From contig CANIBZ010000007.1 of assembly GCA_947466425.1 (NCBI GenBank), positions 1 through 64,000 of the forward strand: a stretch of 64,000 bases of DNA, given 5' to 3'. Positions 1-10,207 of this stretch are shown here, piece by piece. The position numbers were made by a program, and so were the translations under genes. The notes below the pieces were generated by a model. That model made no database searches. It was not told the origin of the DNA and saw nothing but the letters and a program-made list of their open reading frames with translations. This stretch comes from Flavobacteriales bacterium. Lineage in GTDB: Bacteria > Bacteroidota > Bacteroidia > Flavobacteriales_D > Sanyastnellaceae. The first letter of the stretch is position 1, and the number at the start of each line of letters is the position of its first letter.

Positions 1-76
1 GTGATCCCGAAGGGATTCGAACCCCTGGCCGTCTGCTTAGAAGGCAGATGCTCTATCCAACTGAGCTACGAGATCA
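1..76 (-). tRNA. tRNA-Arg (anticodon TCT)
   Basis: Reverse complement gives TGATCTC...GGGATCA acceptor stem, TAGCTCAGTTGGATAGAGC D-arm, anticodon loop CTTCTAA, T-arm GGTTCGAATCC. Confidence 0.95.
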
Positions 77-120
77 TTCATCTGTAAAAAAAGAAAGACA
101 ACCGAGTTGTCTTTTCTTTG

Positions 121-194
121 TCGGGGTGGCAGGATTCGAACCTACGACCTCCTGCTCCCAAAGCAGGCGCGATACCGGGCTACGCTACACCCCG
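121..194 (-). tRNA. tRNA-Pro (anticodon TGG)
   Basis: Reverse complement CGGGGTG...CACCCCGA acceptor stem, anticodon loop TTTGGGA, T-arm AGGTTCGAATCCT. Confidence 0.95.
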
Positions 195-276
195 AAATGC
201 TCTTTAGCACCCTAAGGGGGTGCAAATATACAGCTCTTTTTGAATTAACAAGACTTCTTACAAAATCTTTTTTATC

Positions 277-1104
277 CTACTGCGCGAAGATGCTACGTGC
301 ATCAACGTTCGCACTTATCGGATTAATAACCATTGCAGGAATTCCAGCCTCGTTGGTAATGATCTTTTGCTCTGCATCCGTTCCAAAGGCATGAATCAAA
401 CGCTCGCCTGCGAAATTCAAAATACAAATCAAATCAATCTCTGCATACTGAGCATATTTAATAATCTCCTTTACGAATCCTGAACTGCCCTCATCGGTAA
501 TCTTAGTCTTACAAGCAATTCCACGCTCATTGAAATACCCTTCAGCATAACTCATGTTACGCTTCATTTGGTTATTCAAAAACTCATCAGATTCCTTTGG
601 GCATATAATATGAACCTCGGCGTTGTATTTTTCAGCAATATCTCCAGCTATTTTTATTTTCTGTTTGGTCTCTTTATGCAAGTCAAACGGAACCAAAATA
701 CGCTTAATGGCAGCCGTGCGTGTTGTTTGCTCTTGAACAACGATAAACGGAGATTTTGATTCGCTAATAACTCGAAGTGCATGACTACCGGTAACGAATT
801 GAAATCCGCGTAAGCCATGGGTGCCCATAACAACAAGCTCAGCTTTCGTCTCTTCAGTAATCTTAGGTATCTCATCGAGTATGTTTCCGTGTCGTATCAA
901 TGCCTTCGCGGTTACACCACTCGCTAGCTTGGATTTCGCTATTTGTTGGTCAAGTTGAACAACGGCTTGCGTTTCGTCTGCACCTTCTTTCAAAATGTGC
1001 AAAATATGAACTTCAGAATTCAAAGTTTTCGAAATTTCACAGGCATAGTTCACCGCAACATCAGAGGTGCTTGAAAAATCGGAAGGGACAATAATTTTCG
1101 ACAT
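277..1104 (-). CDS. Universal stress protein, two UspA-like domains
   Basis: MSKIIVPSDFS... VVMGTHGLRG...GSHALRVISESKSPFIVV; typical UspA motifs. Confidence 0.9.
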   Translation of the reverse strand: MSKIIVPSDFSSTSDVAVNYACEISKTLNSEVHILHILKEGADETQAVVQLDQQIAKSKLASGVTAKALIRHGNILDEIPKITEETKAELVVMGTHGLRGFQFVTGSHALRVISESKSPFIVVQEQTTRTAAIKRILVPFDLHKETKQKIKIAGDIAEKYNAEVHIICPKESDEFLNNQMKRNMSYAEGYFNERGIACKTKITDEGSSGFVKEIIKYAQYAEIDLICILNFAGERLIHAFGTDAEQKIITNEAGIPAMVINPISANVDARSIFAQ

Positions 1105-1117
1105 AACAATTAATTTT

Positions 1118-1942
1118 TTAGTGCCACATGGGTATGAAATAAACAGAATCGTCTTGCTGATCAGGCGTAATCAACAGCACAGGAATTTGAGCTTCGTTGT
1201 AAATTAAATCTTCCTCCTCTGTGCGAGGGAACAATGTGTACAAATACTCGAACGAAAAATTTACCGCGCAGATTAAATCAGCATCTACTGTTGCCGCATA
1301 AGCCACAACCGATTTAGCAAATGGCTTTTGATCTTTTTCTATGTGCATGCTGAAAGGTATTTCAGCTGCGCTGAAAATCTCCTCAACTTTCGCAATCAAC
1401 TCCTCGTCGATTCCACTTGCTACTTGTTGAGCAATGAAATATACTTCTCCCGAAAACAATTTCGCCATCTCAGCAAAGAAGCTCGCTTCTTCCAATAATT
1501 GCTGACGGAAAGTAACTGGAATGACAATCTTTTTATATCCTTCCGAACGAATAGGTCTTTGCTGAACCACAATAAAAGGAGTGGTTGATTCAGAAACCAC
1601 TTTTAAAGCAAGACTTCCTGTTATACGCTGCATTCCGCGCATACCATGTGTTGGCATAAGCACCAAACCGCAGTGCTGAAGTTTAGCAATTTCATCTACA
1701 GTGGTGGAAAGATCACCCGCTTCAACAATGGTCTTTACAGAGCCTTCGAACGTCCCGCGAATGCGGTCGGCCCACTTGTTCAATTCATTCTGAGCGTGCG
1801 GAATATCGCTCTCATGCTTCACCAAGTGAAGCAACACGATTTCAGAGCTAGCAAGGCGCGCAATAAATTCTGCGTGAAGAATAGCGTTGTAACTATCTTC
1901 CCTTAAATCGAAGGGAATAAGTATGCGATTAATGTTTTTCAT
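1118..1942 (-). CDS. Universal stress protein (paralog of the previous gene)
   Basis: MKNINRILIPFDLRE...LVLMPTHGMRGMQRITGSLALKVVSESTTPFIVV. Confidence 0.9.
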   Translation of the reverse strand: MKNINRILIPFDLREDSYNAILHAEFIARLASSEIVLLHLVKHESDIPHAQNELNKWADRIRGTFEGSVKTIVEAGDLSTTVDEIAKLQHCGLVLMPTHGMRGMQRITGSLALKVVSESTTPFIVVQQRPIRSEGYKKIVIPVTFRQQLLEEASFFAEMAKLFSGEVYFIAQQVASGIDEELIAKVEEIFSAAEIPFSMHIEKDQKPFAKSVVAYAATVDADLICAVNFSFEYLYTLFPRTEEEDLIYNEAQIPVLLITPDQQDDSVYFIPMWH

Positions 1943-2023
1943 ATAAAGTGGTTCAAAAGTAATAAAGAATAAGCATCTTCGTTAGTGAATTGTTTCACGA
2001 AATTAGCATCAACAATTAGCGAC

Positions 2024-2626
2024 ATGACCGAGTTAAGCGCTTTCTATTTACAAAATCTTGAACCCGTGCTGCAGCGCCTAAAAGACGGACTGCATAAGCA
2101 TTACTATTACCACGATGTTCGTCACACACTGGATGTTATTGAACAGTCGCAGGCAATTGGTAAGTTGGAAGGTGTCACCGAGCGCGAGCTAGAGATATTA
2201 AAAATTGCCGCACTTTTTCACGATACCGGATTTTTAAAAGTACGTTCGGGACATGAACAGGCAAGCGTAGACTTTTTTCAATCCATCGGTGGACTTAGCG
2301 CACTAACGTATGAAGATTGCGATACGATTTCCGGATGCATTCGCGCAACACACATGCCGCAGACCCCTTTGAATCACTTGGAACGAATTCTGTGCGATGC
2401 CGATTTAGATTATTTGGGAAGAGAAGATTTCGGTTTAATTGGCGAAAATTTATTTCTCGAAATGTCGGCTTGTGGTGAAATGAGTGATCGCTTTACTTGG
2501 GACAATCTTCAAGTGAAATTTTTAGAAGCACATAAATTTCACACAACATCGAATCAAGTGCGAAGAGATGAAAAGAAAGCAGAGAATCTGAGCGAAGTGC
2601 GTTTGCGCGTTGCGCAAAAAAGTTAG
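2024..2626 (+). CDS. HD-domain phosphohydrolase family protein
   Basis: YYYHDVRHTLDV...AALFHDTGFL HD motif; the internal ATG at 2024 is the likely start within ORF 1985..2626. Confidence 0.75.
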   Translation: MTELSAFYLQNLEPVLQRLKDGLHKHYYYHDVRHTLDVIEQSQAIGKLEGVTERELEILKIAALFHDTGFLKVRSGHEQASVDFFQSIGGLSALTYEDCDTISGCIRATHMPQTPLNHLERILCDADLDYLGREDFGLIGENLFLEMSACGEMSDRFTWDNLQVKFLEAHKFHTTSNQVRRDEKKAENLSEVRLRVAQKS

Positions 2627-3642
2627 TTAGTTTTTTCGACCAGGAATAACTCCATTTCACCTTTTCCCTTCAACATCACATTTCCTTTCGATTCGTATTG
2701 AAATCCGTTTGCAATAAGCGATTTTGTTGCGTGCGTAACTGTCACCTTCATAGGTGTTCCGTTGCTTTCAACACGCGCAGCTATGTTAACACTGTCGCCA
2801 AGAATGTCGTAAATGAATCGCGATTTTCCAACAATACCCGCAATGACTTCACCGCTGTGAACGCCAATTCTGCAAGTCCACGCTTGCTTCGAAATTTCAT
2901 TTCTCTTTTCTAGATATTCAATGAATTCGTGTGCAATGGTAACCATTTCTTTCGCGTGGTCTAAACTGTCAGAACCTATGCCTGTTGTAGCCATATACGC
3001 ATCGCCAATGGTCTTAATGCGCATGCCGTTATTTCTCGAACAAATCTCATCGAACTCACTGAAGATTTCAGAAAGTTCTTCAATTAAGAATTCTGGAGTG
3101 AGGGTAGAAGTGATGGTGGTAAAGCCAACAAAATCGCAAAAGAGAATACTCACATTTTTATGAATCTCAGGTGTGTGCTTTCCTTTTAGTATAAGATCAG
3201 AAATGACCCTTTCTGGAAGTAAAATGCGTAAAAGCGATTCTGATTTTCTTCGCTCTGCTTGAAGTGCAATGTGCGTGCTTATGCGCGCCATTACAATATC
3301 TGGATTGAAGGGCTTAATAATAAAGTCGGCACCACCCACTTTGAAACCGCGTGTCTCATCGGCAACTTCATTCAGTGCGGTTAAAAAGATGACAGGGATT
3401 TTCTGAGTAAGCGGATTGCTCTTCAGTTTTTCACATGCGGTGAAACCGTCCATCTCGGGCATAACAATATCTAAGAGAATAAGATCGGGCTGCTGCTCTT
3501 GTTGCGCAATTTCTAATGCTTTTTCACCGCTCTTCGCAATCTTCACTCGGTAGTGATCTTTCAACAAGGCAGAGAGTACCTGAAGGTTTTCTACCGAATC
3601 ATCTACGGCTAAGATTAAAGGTTTTTGTTCTACGTTTTCCAC
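2623..3642 (-). CDS. Response regulator receiver fused to class III adenylate/guanylate cyclase
   Basis: REC domain (LILAVDDS...LILLDIVMPEMDG...KPF) followed by cyclase domain (VSILFCDFVGFTTITS...GDAYMATTG...RIGVHSGEVIAGIVG...YDILGDSVNIAARVES). Confidence 0.92.
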   Translation of the reverse strand: MENVEQKPLILAVDDSVENLQVLSALLKDHYRVKIAKSGEKALEIAQQEQQPDLILLDIVMPEMDGFTACEKLKSNPLTQKIPVIFLTALNEVADETRGFKVGGADFIIKPFNPDIVMARISTHIALQAERRKSESLLRILLPERVISDLILKGKHTPEIHKNVSILFCDFVGFTTITSTLTPEFLIEELSEIFSEFDEICSRNNGMRIKTIGDAYMATTGIGSDSLDHAKEMVTIAHEFIEYLEKRNEISKQAWTCRIGVHSGEVIAGIVGKSRFIYDILGDSVNIAARVESNGTPMKVTVTHATKSLIANGFQYESKGNVMLKGKGEMELFLVEKTN

Positions 3643-3659
3643 TTAAAAAGTTCGTTTGA

Positions 3660-6209
3660 TTATTTCTTCAAAATTTCTAAAGCTGCATCGAATTCAAATT
3701 CGTTCAGCGCTTTTTGTATGCCTGTTAATTTCGATTTCATTTCTTCACTTAACGTGAATTTTGCAATCATCTCTTCACACAGTTCGCCCGCTTGCATGTC
3801 GTTGTCTTCAATGGCTTTCGCTAGCGCAGCAAGTCGTTCGTTCAATTCATTATCTGAAACTTCTGTTGTAGCTGCCGCAATTTTAACGTTTGCTCGAAGG
3901 AATTTCTCAATGATTGGAAGTTGTTTTTCAAGCTTGGTGAAAACAGCAATGGTCTTTTGCAAATGCGTGCTATTGAGCGTTGGATTAGCTTCTTGCGAAA
4001 CGGTTTTCAATTCGCTTGAAACGGGGTGAGCCAATTCGTAAAGTTCTGTAATTCCTATGTTTCCAGCTACTCCAGCAATGGTGTGTAACAATGCAGCCAG
4101 TTCGGGAACATTCTTTTCCACTACAAGTTTTTGTGCCTTCGCAGTTACGCCGGTGTAATTGTCTACGAATGTTTTCAATAATTTGAAATACAAATCTTGT
4201 TTACCCGCTACTCGTTTCAATCCGTTCACCACATCTACGCCTTCAATTTGGAATGGAGCATCACCATCGGCTGTTGCGTTTTTCTCTGCAAAATCAGCTA
4301 CAGAATTTGCAGTGGCTTCGCCTTTGATGTATTTGATTAAGGCGTTGTAGAGAATGTGAGGATCAATAGGCTTTGTAATGTGATCGTTCATTCCGGCCGA
4401 TAAACTTTTTTCGCGTTCGCCTTTCATGGCGTGCGCCGTCATGGCAAGAATAGGCAACGATTTGAATCTATCATCTTGACGAATATTTCTTGTTGCGGTA
4501 AGTCCGTCCATCTCTGGCATCTGAATGTCCATGAGAACACAGTCGTACGTGTTCTCTTTCACTTTGTCCCAACCTTCTCTTCCGTTGCGCGCAAAGTCAG
4601 GTTCAATACCTACATCGCGCAAGAGCTCAATCGCAAGTTCAAGGTTAATGTCGTTGTCTTCAACCAACAATACCTTCGAATCTTTTAACGCAGCGCGGTA
4701 GTTTTCAATAACATCAATATCCTTCGATTTGTCGAGCACACGTTTTTCACCCAAGTGCAAAATGCTGTTGATGGTGTCGTATAAAATGGACGGGTTTATT
4801 GGCTTCAATAAATATCCGTCGATGAGTTTTTCTTTCGCAGCTTGACGAACAGTGTCTACGCCAAAAGCTGTAACCATTAGAACCGAAGGAACAGGATGAC
4901 CATCTTTTTTGCGAAGTTCTGCAACCAACTGTAATCCATCCATACCTGGCATGCGCCAATCGACTACCAAAAGGGAAATCGGTCTCTTTGCAGCGTTTTC
5001 TTTTTCAAAAATTTCAATGGCTTCTTTTGCATTGTCGGTCATCATAACTTCAAATCCGAATGAAGTGAGCATCTCTTCCAAAACAATTCGAGCACTGTCA
5101 GAATCATCTACCAGAAGCGCGCGCATTCCGTTAATGGAATCAACTTTGGTTATGCTGTTGGCTTCTTCATTTGACAAGGAGAAAAACGCATTGAATGAAA
5201 ATTCAGAACCAACACCATCCTCGCTTGTAACGGTTAATTCACCGTCCATCATCTCCACTATTTTCTTGCATATAGCAAGACCTAATCCGGTCCCTCCGAA
5301 TTTTCTTGTTGTAGATAAATCGGCTTGTTGAAACGGCTGGAAGAGTTTATTTACTTGCTCATCTGTCATTCCAATTCCGCTGTCTTTCACTGCGAAGCGA
5401 ATAATTATACCGTAAGGAAGTTTCGTTACCATTTTGGCAAACAAATGCACTTCTCCTTCTTCGGTGAACTTCGCGGCGTTGTCTGTTAGATTCAATAACA
5501 CTTGACGTAAGCGAACAGAGTCTCCGAGAATAACCGGAGGAATATTCGGGTCAATGTGCGTAACCAATTCAACATTGTTTTTCTTTTGAAGCTTAACGTT
5601 CACAGCATCTGCAACATCAGAAACCAGTTCTTCCAAATACAAATGCGTGCTTTCGAGAGTAAGCTTTCCAGCTTCAATTTTTGAAAAGTCAAGAATATCA
5701 TCAATGATGCGCAAAAGATTTTTCGCAGAGGTTTCTAACTTCTGAACATAGTCTGCTTGCTTTTCGGTGAGCTCGGTTTTCTTCAACAAATAATTCATAC
5801 CAATGATAGCGTTCATTGGGGTTCGAATTTCGTGAGACATGTTCGCTAAGAATTCGCTTTTAGATGCGTTTGCAGTATCTGCTATTTCGCGCAAAGAAAC
5901 CATTTGGTCGTAACGAACATTTAACTCGCTATTTGTTTTCCGAACATGATCCATTTGCTGTCCAGCGAAAGAGGCAACAACAGCAAGAACTATGGGTGCT
6001 ATATCTATAATCCACAGCATAGGTGTGCTGGCTTGACAAGCCAGTAATTCCGAACAATTGAATCCCATATTCTTAACGTAGCATTCTACGAATGTTCCAA
6101 TAATGGGAAACATTAAACCAAAAAGTCCTCCATACATCGCATACATTTTCTGCTCTGTGTTGAGGACTTTTCTAAGTGAAGAAATAGGTTGAATAGGTTT
6201 AGCTTCCAT
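3660..6209 (-). CDS. Hybrid histidine kinase: TM region, HisKA, HATPase, two REC, Hpt-like C-terminus
   Basis: FLANMSHEIRTPMNAIIG H-box, DSGIGM and GGTGLGLAI ATPase motifs, two receiver domains (LLVDDSDS; LLVEDNDIN...MDIQMPEMDG), Hpt-like LLHTIAGVAGNIG. Confidence 0.92.
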   Translation of the reverse strand: MEAKPIQPISSLRKVLNTEQKMYAMYGGLFGLMFPIIGTFVECYVKNMGFNCSELLACQASTPMLWIIDIAPIVLAVVASFAGQQMDHVRKTNSELNVRYDQMVSLREIADTANASKSEFLANMSHEIRTPMNAIIGMNYLLKKTELTEKQADYVQKLETSAKNLLRIIDDILDFSKIEAGKLTLESTHLYLEELVSDVADAVNVKLQKKNNVELVTHIDPNIPPVILGDSVRLRQVLLNLTDNAAKFTEEGEVHLFAKMVTKLPYGIIIRFAVKDSGIGMTDEQVNKLFQPFQQADLSTTRKFGGTGLGLAICKKIVEMMDGELTVTSEDGVGSEFSFNAFFSLSNEEANSITKVDSINGMRALLVDDSDSARIVLEEMLTSFGFEVMMTDNAKEAIEIFEKENAAKRPISLLVVDWRMPGMDGLQLVAELRKKDGHPVPSVLMVTAFGVDTVRQAAKEKLIDGYLLKPINPSILYDTINSILHLGEKRVLDKSKDIDVIENYRAALKDSKVLLVEDNDINLELAIELLRDVGIEPDFARNGREGWDKVKENTYDCVLMDIQMPEMDGLTATRNIRQDDRFKSLPILAMTAHAMKGEREKSLSAGMNDHITKPIDPHILYNALIKYIKGEATANSVADFAEKNATADGDAPFQIEGVDVVNGLKRVAGKQDLYFKLLKTFVDNYTGVTAKAQKLVVEKNVPELAALLHTIAGVAGNIGITELYELAHPVSSELKTVSQEANPTLNSTHLQKTIAVFTKLEKQLPIIEKFLRANVKIAAATTEVSDNELNERLAALAKAIEDNDMQAGELCEEMIAKFTLSEEMKSKLTGIQKALNEFEFDAALEILKK

Positions 6210-6248
6210 GGTGCACGAATTTACTTTAAAAATCGTGCACCACAGACC

Positions 6249-8870
6249 TTATGCTTCCTCTATTTTTTCACCTTCTATTTCTTTTCGGAAGACAAGTGTT
6301 CCTTCGAACATATCGAGCACTACGGGGGCAGTTTTATCTATAGTTCCGGCAAGTAAGTGTTTCGAAAGAATATTCAACACGTCTTTCTGTAACACACGCT
6401 TAACAGGGCGCGCGCCAAATTGCGGATCGTATCCTTTTTCGCTGAGCCATTCCAGTGCTTCAGGAGAAACCTTCAAGACAATGTCATTCTTGCGAAGACG
6501 TTGCGCTAAAATGTGCAATTGAATGGTTACAATCTCGCGCACTTCTTTTCGCAGTAACGGAGGGAACATGATCACTTCGTCTATGCGATTTAAGAATTCA
6601 GGTCGAAGTGACTTCTTCACCACTTCCATTACTTCTTCTTTCGTTTTTTCGAAGAGTGAAATCAAGTTGGTTTTATCGTCAACGTGATTGTAGTTTTCTT
6701 GAATAATGTGCGAACCAATGTTGCTGGTCATAATCACAATCGTATTCTTGAAATTCGCAACGCGACCTTTGTTGTCGGTTAACCTTCCGTCATCTAAAAC
6801 TTGAAGTAATATATTGAATACATCGGGATGTGCTTTTTCTATCTCGTCGAGCAACACAACAGAGTATGGTTTTCTTCGAACGGCTTCGGTCAATTGTCCG
6901 CCTTCATCGTATCCAACATAGCCCGGAGGCGCTCCTACCAAGCGAGACACACTGTGCTTCTCTTGAAACTCGCTCATGTCTATGCGTGTCATGGCGTTCT
7001 CATCATTGAACAAATATTCGCTCAATGCTTTCGCTAATTCAGTTTTTCCAACTCCCGTTGTTCCCAAGAAAATGAACGATCCAATCGGACGCTTCTCATC
7101 GCTCAACCCAGATCTGTTTCTGCGTACTGCATCGCTCACTGCGGCAATGGCTTCTTGTTGTCCAACGACGCGCTTGTGCAATTCCTCTTCCATGCGCAAT
7201 AATTTTTCGCGCTCGCTTTCCATCATGCGCGAAACAGGAATGCCTGTCCAAGCCGCAACCACATCCGCAATTTCTTCCGGATCAACTTCTTCTTTAACCA
7301 TCTTGGTGTTGGTTTGAAGTTTTTGAAGTTCTTCGCGATCGACTTCAATCGCTTGTTCTTTATCGCGAATTTTTCCATAACGAATTTCAGCAACCAACCC
7401 GAAGTTTCCTTCGCGCTCGGCTTGTTCTGCCTGAACCTTGAAATGTTCAATGTCTTTCTTCGCTTGCTGAATGCGCTCTACAACATCTTTCTCTGCTTTC
7501 CACTGTCCGTACAATCCGTTGCGCTCTTCTTGAAGATTTGCGATTTCTTCGCCAATTTCATTCAAACGCGTAACATTGTTTTCGCGCTTGATGGCTTCTC
7601 GTTCAATTTCAAGTTGAAGAATTTTGCGTTCGATTTCATCGAGCTCAACTGGTTTGGAATTTATTTCCATACGCAACCGCGAAGCGGCTTCGTCAATTAA
7701 ATCAATGGCCTTGTCTGGAAGGAAACGGTCACTGATGTAGCGGATTGAAAAATCCACTGCCGCAATAATGGCATCGTCTTTTATCTGCACCTTGTGATGC
7801 GATTCGTATTTTTCTTTCAATCCGCGAAGAATAGAAATCGCATCTTCTCGGCTTGGTTCGTTCACCATGACTTGCTGAAAGCGACGCTCAAGGGCCTTGT
7901 CTTTTTCAATGTACTTCTGATATTCATTGAGCGTAGTTGCGCCAATTGCTCGCAGTTCTCCGCGAGCTAAAGCAGGCTTCAAAATGTTCGCCGCATCCAT
8001 GGCACCTTCGCCACCGCCTGCGCCAACGAGCGTATGAATTTCATCGATGAAAAGAATCAATTGGCCATCGCTTTCTTGCACTTCCTTCACCACCGATTTC
8101 AATCGTTCTTCAAATTCGCCTTTGTATTTCGCACCGGCTACAAGCGCACTCATGTCTAGGCTATAGACGGTTTTGTCTATCAGGTTTTCAGGCACGTCTT
8201 TGTTAATGATTCGGTGCGCAATGCCTTCAGCAATGGCTGTTTTTCCAACGCCAGGTTCACCAATTAAAATCGGATTGTTTTTCGTTCTGCGTGAAAGAAT
8301 TTGAAGCACGCGACGAATTTCTTCATCGCGACCTATCACAGGATCGAGCTTTCCGTCTTGCGCGAGCTTGTTTAGATTCTTCGCGTATTTTTCCAATGAC
8401 TGAAACGTTTGTTCTTGTGTGGAAGACGTTGCACGTTGTCCTTTGCGCATGTCGAGCAGCAATGCCTTCAAGTCTTTGCTGTTTACCCCGCGGTCTTTCA
8501 GCAATTGAGCAGAAGCATCTTTCGTATCCATCATTCCCAATAGCAGATGCTCTACTGTAACGAAATCGTCTTTCATGCTTCGCGCTTCGGCGCTTGCACG
8601 CTGAAGCATGTCGGTTGCATTTCGACTTAAATTAATTTCACCACCGGTAACCTTCGGAAGTTTATTCAACTCAAGTTGAACTGAATTGCTAACGGCTTCA
8701 AGAGTGGTGTTGAATTTTTTCAATATAAATGGAAGAATGCGATCGTCTTCTTCGAGTATACCTTTCAAAAGATGTAATCCCTCTATGCTGCCATGACCCA
8801 TGCTCATTGCAATTTGCTGAGCACGTTGCACACTCTGTTGTGCTTTAAGTGTGAATTGTTCGAAGTTCAT
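6249..8870 (-). CDS. clpB: ATP-dependent chaperone ClpB
   Basis: 873 aa; [13 protein letters not shown] and [16 protein letters not shown] Walker A motifs; ClpB N-domain and middle coiled coil. Confidence 0.97.
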   Translation of the reverse strand: MNFEQFTLKAQQSVQRAQQIAMSMGHGSIEGLHLLKGILEEDDRILPFILKKFNTTLEAVSNSVQLELNKLPKVTGGEINLSRNATDMLQRASAEARSMKDDFVTVEHLLLGMMDTKDASAQLLKDRGVNSKDLKALLLDMRKGQRATSSTQEQTFQSLEKYAKNLNKLAQDGKLDPVIGRDEEIRRVLQILSRRTKNNPILIGEPGVGKTAIAEGIAHRIINKDVPENLIDKTVYSLDMSALVAGAKYKGEFEERLKSVVKEVQESDGQLILFIDEIHTLVGAGGGEGAMDAANILKPALARGELRAIGATTLNEYQKYIEKDKALERRFQQVMVNEPSREDAISILRGLKEKYESHHKVQIKDDAIIAAVDFSIRYISDRFLPDKAIDLIDEAASRLRMEINSKPVELDEIERKILQLEIEREAIKRENNVTRLNEIGEEIANLQEERNGLYGQWKAEKDVVERIQQAKKDIEHFKVQAEQAEREGNFGLVAEIRYGKIRDKEQAIEVDREELQKLQTNTKMVKEEVDPEEIADVVAAWTGIPVSRMMESEREKLLRMEEELHKRVVGQQEAIAAVSDAVRRNRSGLSDEKRPIGSFIFLGTTGVGKTELAKALSEYLFNDENAMTRIDMSEFQEKHSVSRLVGAPPGYVGYDEGGQLTEAVRRKPYSVVLLDEIEKAHPDVFNILLQVLDDGRLTDNKGRVANFKNTIVIMTSNIGSHIIQENYNHVDDKTNLISLFEKTKEEVMEVVKKSLRPEFLNRIDEVIMFPPLLRKEVREIVTIQLHILAQRLRKNDIVLKVSPEALEWLSEKGYDPQFGARPVKRVLQKDVLNILSKHLLAGTIDKTAPVVLDMFEGTLVFRKEIEGEKIEEA

Positions 8871-8926
8871 TTGTCTAAAATTAAATTATTTGTTGCGTTG
8901 CCTTCAATAGCCTCGCCGAGGAGCAA

Positions 8927-8947
8927 ATTCGGAAATATTTTCCGAAT
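8927..8947. promoter_or_regulatory. Perfect 9-bp inverted repeat upstream of clpB
   Basis: ATTCGGAAA-TAT-TTTCCGAAT, about 57 bp upstream of the clpB start codon. Confidence 0.45.
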
Positions 8948-9021
8948 GAATACTGATTGAAGTGTCTAAAAGACAGATTGCTCTTGAGTTTCACGACGAA
9001 AAGTCTTGATTTAAATCATTT

Positions 9022-9225
9022 AGATGCTTTGCAAGATGTTACACAAGATGTTACACAAGATGTTACACAAGATGTTACACAAGATGTTACACAAGATGTT
9101 ACACAAGATGTTACACAAGATGCTTCGCAAGATGCTTCACAAGATGCTTCGCAAGATGCTTTGCGAGATGCTTTGCGAGATGTTTCACAAGGTTCTGCGA
9201 AAGATTCTTCGAAAGGTCCTACGGA
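9022..9225 (+). repeat. 12-bp tandem array of mini-palindromes (AGA/AGG + TNN-NNN-NNA)
   Basis: 17 consecutive 12-mers: TGCTTTGCA, 7x TGTTACACA, TGCTTCGCA, TGCTTCACA, TGCTTCGCA, 2x TGCTTTGCG, TGTTTCACA, TTCTGCGAA, TTCTTCGAA, TCCTACGGA; decayed units continue to about 9261. Confidence 0.95.
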
Positions 9226-9279
9226 AGTTCTTGCGCAGCATCTTCGGGACGACCTTGCACAGCATCTTTATTTACAAGT

Positions 9280-9645
9280 TTATTTAAAAGTGGAAATCCC
9301 TGCTATTAATCCTATACAAGCAATATTCGTTACCAAAATATTGGTGACAGCCCACCCGAATTGCTGTTGTTGAAACAATTGAACCGTCTCAAAACTAAAG
9401 GTGCTGAAAGTGCTCAAACCGCCGCAGAGTCCTGTTGTTAGGAAGAAGAGCGTGCGCGGAGAGAGGTTCGATTTATTCGTTAAAGCGAAGGTGATTGCAA
9501 TAATAATGGCTGCTGAAATGTTGGCGAGTAGCGTTCCAATTGGAAGTGAAATATTTCCCATTTTAAATGGAATTCCAATGAGGTAGCGAAGAACAGATCC
9601 AATTCCTCCGCCAACAAAAATGAGTGCAAGCGTTATTCCGTTCAT
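9280..9645 (-). CDS. crcB: Fluoride efflux transporter CrcB/FluC
   Basis: GGGIGSVLRYLIG...GTLLANISAA...TTGLCGGLSTFSTFSFE. Confidence 0.93.
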   Translation of the reverse strand: MNGITLALIFVGGGIGSVLRYLIGIPFKMGNISLPIGTLLANISAAIIIAITFALTNKSNLSPRTLFFLTTGLCGGLSTFSTFSFETVQLFQQQQFGWAVTNILVTNIACIGLIAGISTFK

Positions 9646-10202
9646 CGTTTAATGAATGCGAATAGTTTGTAGAAGACATACCCGAACATTCCGCCCATGA
9701 TCCAACCCATGAGAATGTCGGTAGGGAAGTGAACACCCAAATAGATTCTCGAAAGAGAAGTAAGTATCGTTGCCAGTATCAAAATTGTTTTCAAGCGGTA
9801 ATGCCTTGGCAACGCAAGTAAAACGAAGAATGTAAGCGCAGCGAAATTACTAGCGTGAGAAGAATAAAATCCGAATTCACCTCCGCGGTAATCGTTGCCG
9901 TTACTGTCTTTCGCATAATGCAAAACGTCTTTAAGATTTTCGTCGTAGGACGGACGGTGTCTTTGCACCGTTGGTTTGAAAATGCGACTTGAAACGAGGT
10001 CACTCATTCCAATGGAAAGGGAAGCAAGGATGACTGCATAAATGCCGAATTTTTTTCCGTGAGTTGTTACGAATTGCCAGATGATATAAATGAAAAGAGG
10101 AATCCAAATGAGGGTTCCGCTTATCACAAGCATTGCTCTGTCTAATCCATAAATATAAAGTCCATTTATAGCTTTAAGCAAGGCAATGTCAAGTTCAATC
10201 AT
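9642..10202 (-). CDS. PAP2-family phosphatase
   Basis: Phosphatase motifs VQRHRPSY, FYSSHASN and SRIYLGVHFPTDILMGW. Confidence 0.9.
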   Translation of the reverse strand: MIELDIALLKAINGLYIYGLDRAMLVISGTLIWIPLFIYIIWQFVTTHGKKFGIYAVILASLSIGMSDLVSSRIFKPTVQRHRPSYDENLKDVLHYAKDSNGNDYRGGEFGFYSSHASNFAALTFFVLLALPRHYRLKTILILATILTSLSRIYLGVHFPTDILMGWIMGGMFGYVFYKLFAFIKR

Positions 10203-10207
10203 AGGTC

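Noticed and set aside
2590-2615. Palindromic TTGCGCGTTGCGCAA at the end of the HD-domain gene as another mini-palindrome array
   Set aside because: Only one unit, no constant spacer and no iteration; not distinguishable from chance.
4431-8560. Antisense ORFs within the histidine kinase and clpB genes
   Set aside because: Long antisense open frames are shadows of well-supported coding sequences with no domain evidence.
8957-9373. ORF encoding a DVTQDVTQ... protein (and the MLHKMLHK frame at 9024..9287)
   Set aside because: Both frames arise because a 12-bp tandem repeat lacks stops; no credible start context, and variation preserves palindromy rather than the amino-acid repeat.
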